This document shows positions 59,814-64,000 of a DNA stretch of 64,000 bases, one piece after another. Under the pieces are notes generated by a model, which had not been told where the DNA came from, did no database searches, and worked only from the letters and a program-made list of their open reading frames with translations. A program made the translations under genes and the position numbers. The stretch lies in the NCBI GenBank assembly GCA_017555905.1, contig JAFZFP010000027.1, forward strand, positions 1 to 64,000, read 5' to 3'. The DNA comes from Alistipes sp. (lineage in GTDB: Bacteria > Bacteroidota > Bacteroidia > Bacteroidales > Rikenellaceae). Within the stretch, counting starts at the first letter, position 1; each line of letters opens with the position of its first letter.

Positions 59814-62140
59814 CCTTGTTTATCGACGGTATCGATTGTCCATTGGTTGAGGGACGAGTGGCGTTTCCGCTCTTCAATGCCAAGAAGTTGCGTAGCATAG
59901 AGGATTGGCGCAGTGGCGAGAGTGTGGTGTTGGAGGTGGAGGCCACACCTCAGATGGATTGGCTCTTTGGCTTTGCCAATGAGGCCAACCATATCGAGGA
60001 GTTTAACACCTCCTATCACCTTGGCGAGGTGAGGGTGGATGGCGTATTGCTCATTGCGGGTGTCGCCTCACTCGTCGGGGCAAGAGTCGGTAAGAGCCGT
60101 AGTTACAGGGTGGAGGTGCGTACGGGAGGTGCGGAGTGGGCTGATAATGTATCTACTACACGTCTGAGTGCTACAGACATTGATACTGAGCGAATTATGA
60201 CCCTAACCTCCGTTAAGCAGTCGTGGCGAGATGATGGCGATGTAAGGTTGTTGCCGATTAAGCGAGACACTTATGTCAAGGAGGCGCATACGGGGCAGTA
60301 TGTACCTCAGCAGACGATTCTTCCGCAGGACTACCACCCCTTCCTCTCGTTGCGTGCCATAGTCGAGAAGAGTATCTGTCGCGATGGCTACACCATCCAG
60401 AGCAACTTCCTCGACACGGAGTTCTTCAAGAGCCTGATGCTAAGTGGAGCATATAGTCAGCCCGAGATAGAGCAGGCCTATAGCACAATGGACTTTAAGG
60501 CTGTGCGCTCGAAATCCACTACCACGACATCGTCGCTGAGTGGTAGGGTAGATGTCTCTGCTCCAGAGGGTGGTTGGCGCTTAGGTCCATTGGTCGATAC
60601 AATCTCGCCCTCGACGTTGGATGAGAATGGTGACGAGTGTTACGAGGCCTTTTCACGAGGCGGTTGCTTCAAGATAGTGTCGGGCATCCCCACGTTTCGC
60701 CCAAGTCGAGAGGTGCGCGTGGCATTCGACCTCAGACTGCACTACACCACCGACTACCGCATAATCTCCTCGACACGCCTTGAGGGCTACGACAAGATAT
60801 ATATAAGTAGCGATTGTTATGTCGATGTAGATCTTATAAACCCATATAAGGATAGGCGTGCGACGGCCCAGCCAGGCATACAATATACGCTCTTTATCTT
60901 CGACTACAATCCCGAGGCATCCTATAGGCTAAGTAGTTATGGCACTGTGGTTTCGGCGGTGTCGTCGATAGTTCTGCCTAAGAGTTATACGGGCCGATTG
61001 ACGCTCTCGGTTATGCTTCCTGGCCAGACGATGTATGCCCCTTACGATGGTGATTGGGCGCTCTACGATGGCATCATCTCCGAGACGGGTCGAAGAGAGG
61101 TGGATATCACTCTGCGCACACCCTTCGAGGTGCTTACACCCTCCTCGCCCAAGGAGTTCCAGACTATCTACTTCTATGGTGCCTCAGCGGAGCAGAACCT
61201 CACCCTACATTCTGGGTGTAGCATAGTCCCCATATTTGGAGGTACGGCGGGCTATGGCGAGTTACTCTCGTTCAAGGATGTGGCGCATCACGACATCTCG
61301 CAGGCCTTGGCTATTGAGGCTGTGGCTCACCTCTTTAACCTTTGTATCTATACGCATATTCCGACCAAAAGGGTCTATATCGAGCCTTACGATGACTTCT
61401 TCAATGGCGAGGTTGTCGATTGGCGAGAGAGGCAACGGCGTGAAGACGAGGTGATTAGCGAGGGAGCATCGGAGGGCTATATGGCTGAGACGCTGGGCTA
61501 CCAGCAGTCGGATGGCGCTACGGCGCGTCTCACCTCGGGCTCCGAACCGCCCTTTGGACGATGGAATATAGCCTACCGTAACTACGCTGTCAAGGGTAGT
61601 GTTCGCAGTCGCCTGAATCCGATTCTGTTGGCTACGGCATCTATGGATAATGCTACGACCCTTGCACCATCGGCAAAGTTCTTAGTGGTGGGTGACCGTG
61701 ACCGCATTGCTAATCAGGAGTATATAGCGCCACGTATTGTATCGTACCAGGGTGTGAAACAACTCCCCAATGGCGAGATGTGGCCCTTGTCGAGTGGCAT
61801 AAACTACTATCCGTTAGTCACCTTCCACGATCCTGATAGTGGGGTGAGCCTCTGCTTCGAGGATAGGGATGGCTGTAGTGGCCTGCACAGATACTACGAT
61901 AGGGAGTTGCAGGAGACCTACTTAGGTCAGACCCTCACAACGAATATAGCATTGGCGCCCGAGCAGTATATGAAACTCTTCGACCCTATGTCCGAGGAGG
62001 CCAACATACGGTCACGCTTTCTCCTTAATATAGGTAGTAGCAGTGCGCTCTTCCGTCTCGACGAGATAGTCTCGTATGATGCCGAGAAAAAGGTTGCCCG
62101 TTGCAGATTTCAGCGAGTCCTAAGCGGGCAAACAGAATAA
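59807..62140 (+). CDS. Unidentified large protein of phage-like module
   Basis: A 777-residue protein without signal or membrane segments. An N-terminal region ('MVTLFIDGIDCPLVEGRVAF', 'LEVEATPQMDWLFGFANEAN', 'EVRVDGVLLIAGVASLVG') is followed by a long beta-rich body with many Tyr and Ser ('YKDRRATAQPGIQYTLFIFD'). The N-terminal pattern looks like a distal-tail or baseplate-type protein of Bacteroidota phages, from memory rather than a search. It lies before the protease and capsid genes, the reverse of the usual phage head-then-tail order. Confidence 0.65.
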   Translation: MVTLFIDGIDCPLVEGRVAFPLFNAKKLRSIEDWRSGESVVLEVEATPQMDWLFGFANEANHIEEFNTSYHLGEVRVDGVLLIAGVASLVGARVGKSRSYRVEVRTGGAEWADNVSTTRLSATDIDTERIMTLTSVKQSWRDDGDVRLLPIKRDTYVKEAHTGQYVPQQTILPQDYHPFLSLRAIVEKSICRDGYTIQSNFLDTEFFKSLMLSGAYSQPEIEQAYSTMDFKAVRSKSTTTTSSLSGRVDVSAPEGGWRLGPLVDTISPSTLDENGDECYEAFSRGGCFKIVSGIPTFRPSREVRVAFDLRLHYTTDYRIISSTRLEGYDKIYISSDCYVDVDLINPYKDRRATAQPGIQYTLFIFDYNPEASYRLSSYGTVVSAVSSIVLPKSYTGRLTLSVMLPGQTMYAPYDGDWALYDGIISETGRREVDITLRTPFEVLTPSSPKEFQTIYFYGASAEQNLTLHSGCSIVPIFGGTAGYGELLSFKDVAHHDISQALAIEAVAHLFNLCIYTHIPTKRVYIEPYDDFFNGEVVDWRERQRREDEVISEGASEGYMAETLGYQQSDGATARLTSGSEPPFGRWNIAYRNYAVKGSVRSRLNPILLATASMDNATTLAPSAKFLVVGDRDRIANQEYIAPRIVSYQGVKQLPNGEMWPLSSGINYYPLVTFHDPDSGVSLCFEDRDGCSGLHRYYDRELQETYLGQTLTTNIALAPEQYMKLFDPMSEEANIRSRFLLNIGSSSALFRLDEIVSYDAEKKVARCRFQRVLSGQTE

Positions 62141-62161
62141 ATCTTTAATATCTAAAATTTT

Positions 62162-63064
62162 ATGAGTCAGTTAATTAAAATCAAGAACGAAGTAAGCCTC
62201 ACGACCATCGACATTGAGGGTACTATCGGAATGGAGGAGGCGTGGCAGTTCGACAACCCCGACAGCCGTGTTGCTACTTACGAGCGCTTCCGCGAGAGTG
62301 TGTCGCAAATTGCCGACATCCAGAATAGCGAAATCAGGGTCAATATCCGCTCCACGGGTGGCGATGTGAACGATGCCATTCTCATCTACGAGGCCCTGCG
62401 TGCTACGGGAGCAAAGGTTACCACCTGCTGCTATGGCTATACTGCCTCGGCAGCGACCATTGTGGCACAGGCTGCAAGTGAGGGGTGTCGCCTCATAGCA
62501 CCCTCCTCGCTCTACCTCATCCACAACTCCATCTGTGCCACGGAGGGTAATGCCGAGGAGTTGCAGGCCGAAGTGGAGATGTTGCACCAGACAGATATGC
62601 GTCTTGCCGATATCTATGCCACACGCTCGGGCCGAGATGTCGAGGAGATAAAGGCGCTTATGGCCGAGAATGGTGGCCGAGGTAAGTGGCTCTCGCCCGA
62701 GGAGGCTATTGCGATGGGGTTGGTGGATGCTGTGGAGGATGTGGTGACTCCGACGACAACCTTTACGGAGCGAACGAAGCAGGCTGTAGTGGCTTTGCTC
62801 AACCACCTGGGTATCACGACTGAGGCCTCGTCACCAGAGCCTCCGCACCCTGCCGACGATGTCAATATTGTGGTACGTAACAGCCAGAATGATAAGCCTT
62901 TGGTGTCGCCTAAGGAGATGTCGCTCATCGCTCTAAAGGAGGCACAGCGCAATGTCGAGGCCTCAAAGGTTAAGAGTGTGCAAGACCCCAATCCCGTGGA
63001 TCTCGATAGCGACCCTCGCAAGTTGGCCTACGAGTCGGATGCACGCAAAATGCGACTACGATAA
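62162..63064 (+). CDS. ClpP-like prohead maturation protease
   Basis: A 300-residue protein of the S14 (ClpP-fold) family, as used by phages for capsid maturation. 'RVNIRSTGGDVNDAILIYEA' (59-78) is the handle region, Ser96 is in 'YGYTASAAT', and His121 in 'LYLIHNS'. The place of the third residue (the Asp of ClpP 'DRFLS') reads 'GKWLS', so the Asp is replaced by Gly. A charged C-terminal tail (about 225-300) could act as scaffold. It stands directly before the capsid gene. Confidence 0.82.
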   Translation: MSQLIKIKNEVSLTTIDIEGTIGMEEAWQFDNPDSRVATYERFRESVSQIADIQNSEIRVNIRSTGGDVNDAILIYEALRATGAKVTTCCYGYTASAATIVAQAASEGCRLIAPSSLYLIHNSICATEGNAEELQAEVEMLHQTDMRLADIYATRSGRDVEEIKALMAENGGRGKWLSPEEAIAMGLVDAVEDVVTPTTTFTERTKQAVVALLNHLGITTEASSPEPPHPADDVNIVVRNSQNDKPLVSPKEMSLIALKEAQRNVEASKVKSVQDPNPVDLDSDPRKLAYESDARKMRLR

Positions 63065-63126
63065 CGAAACATCGGGAGCAATCCCAAACAAACTTTTTTA
63101 CTAACACTTAAACACATTTTAAAATT

Positions 63127-64000
63127 ATGGGACTTATTGAAAATCCTAAGACCTACACAGGTCGTGATCTTGAGACTATCTTCTTTCGCCCTATGTTGGT
63201 AGGCCAGAATGCCGAGCAACTTGGTATCCGTGTGATGTACAATATGCCGGTGCCGACAACTATCCAGTTGTGGAGCCCTCGTGCCGATGTGCTTACGGCC
63301 TATAGTTCGGGCTGGAGTGGTGGCGACTGCGCTACACGCGGACAGAAGAGCATCGAACTAAGTAAAATCAAGGCCGAGGTTGGCTTCTCCGCTTCGGACT
63401 ACTTCCAGCAGGTCTATGAACTTATCGTGGGTCGTGCGGATGTCAATCTCGATGATCTCACAGGCTCGGAGTTGGAGCAGGCAGAGACGGAACTCTTCCG
63501 TGCCTCTATCGCTGAGAGTCTGCGCGTTACGATGTGGATGGGAGATAAGCAGGCCTCGTCGTATAACCTCTTCGACGGCTTCTTGACCTTGGCCCACAGG
63601 TATAGCGCCAGCCCTGAGGTGGGCAAGGTAGATTTCCAGGGTAAGAGAGTGAGTCGTGAGACCATTATCGAACTCCTCTCCTCGATGTGGGACAATGCCT
63701 CGCCAGAACTCAAGTCGCTCAAGGCTGAAGGTAACCTCGCCTTCTTCGTGACTACGGATGTCTACGATGCCTACGAGCGCTACCTCGACAGTTGTGGTGC
63801 GGATGGCGCTTATACCGACCTTATCTCGGGACGCAGAGAGTTGTCCTACCACGGTATCAAGATTGTCGATATGGGTGTGTCGAAGTATCTCGATGCAGAT
63901 GGCAATCTCACCCCTACGCAGTGCCTTCTCACGGATCGTCGCAACCTTGTCTTGGCGGTGAACACATCGGATTATCCAGGCTCGGAGGTGCGTATGTGGT
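63127..64000 (+). CDS. Major capsid protein (HK97-like), 3' end outside window
   Basis: An open frame from the ATG at 63127 to the window edge (291 codons, no stop). The protein 'MGLIENPKTYTGRDLETIFF', 'GIRVMYNMPVPTTIQLWSP', 'SIAESLRVTMWMGDKQ', 'LLTDRRNLVLAVNTSDYPGS' has the form of Bacteroidota prophage major capsid proteins and follows the protease gene by 62 bases. The gap has no terminator. An encapsulin-like or gene-transfer-agent shell cannot be excluded. Confidence 0.78.
   Translation, partial: MGLIENPKTYTGRDLETIFFRPMLVGQNAEQLGIRVMYNMPVPTTIQLWSPRADVLTAYSSGWSGGDCATRGQKSIELSKIKAEVGFSASDYFQQVYELIVGRADVNLDDLTGSELEQAETELFRASIAESLRVTMWMGDKQASSYNLFDGFLTLAHRYSASPEVGKVDFQGKRVSRETIIELLSSMWDNASPELKSLKAEGNLAFFVTTDVYDAYERYLDSCGADGAYTDLISGRRELSYHGIKIVDMGVSKYLDADGNLTPTQCLLTDRRNLVLAVNTSDYPGSEVRMW

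Noticed and set aside
62171..62806. 211-codon minus-strand frame in the phage-like module
   Set aside because: It is antisense to the ClpP-like protease, which has its Ser and His motifs.

Overview
The window is chromosomal DNA of a member of the Bacteroidota, most likely order Bacteroidales. The signs are promoters of the TTG-N18-22-TAnnTTTG type in place of sigma70 boxes, weak ribosome binding sites, and many family-typical genes (UpxY antiterminator, SusE/F-like starch-binding lipoprotein, DUF4296 lipoprotein, WbqC, THUMP-like methyltransferase, DUF2490). Species cannot be named from the sequence alone.

Layout. 1-1160: the 3' end of a 5S rRNA with its terminator, then two direct copies of a 270-bp structured repeat. 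1160-3735: a small peptide gene and a starch-binding lipoprotein with three tandem CBM26-like domains. 3859-7482: UpxY, a WecA-like phosphosugar transferase, then an unusual pair of a vWA protein and a kinase-like/WG-repeat protein. 7512-22817: a long minus-strand block of mostly core genes: MFS transporter, amidohydrolase, DUF4296 lipoprotein, FtsX-like permease, rbfA, outer-membrane and Ig-like lipoproteins, folK, holB, flippase, class III aminotransferase, trmH, rsgA and a CvpA-like gene. 22924-24936: a GH2 homologue that appears to have lost both catalytic glutamates. 24999-26449: WbqC and prmA. 26525-32554: plus-strand xerD, hydrolases, a methyltransferase, a YihY-DUF2520 fusion and a KdsC-like phosphatase. 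32555-33785: tRNA-Met, a gene remnant and an SDR.

33943-36970 is a thiamin operon (thiD, thiE, thi4, second thiE/tenI) under a TPP riboswitch. Its expression platform can be read as two mutually exclusive hairpins, one of which covers the thiD start codon. Thi4 has the His of the sulfide-using type at the position where yeast has its sacrificial Cys. 37041-38172 is a TerB-like gene pair. 38367-48762 holds a redoxin lipoprotein, a GNAT-like protein, a zinc-ribbon coiled-coil protein, recG, apt, a sialidase lipoprotein, a YdfG-like SDR, a helical protein and a CstA-type carrier. tRNA-Thr(CGT) follows, then a PAS protein, the rsh (p)ppGpp enzyme, a methyltransferase, xseB/xseA, a TonB/plug hybrid, a DUF2490-DUF4956-VTC cluster, a YD/MORN-like secreted protein and prfA.

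Immediately divergent from prfA, a strong promoter and a leader of about 240 nt precede four plus-strand genes that run off the right edge: two large proteins I do not recognise, a ClpP-like prohead protease and an HK97-type major capsid protein. No integrase, terminase or attachment site is visible. It is either the edge of a prophage or a domesticated particle locus, and it is the main candidate for something unusual. Other candidates are the vWA/kinase-like pair, the GH2 pseudoenzyme, the YihY-DUF2520 fusion and the TerB-like pair. No CRISPR array, insertion sequence, transposase or replication origin was seen.
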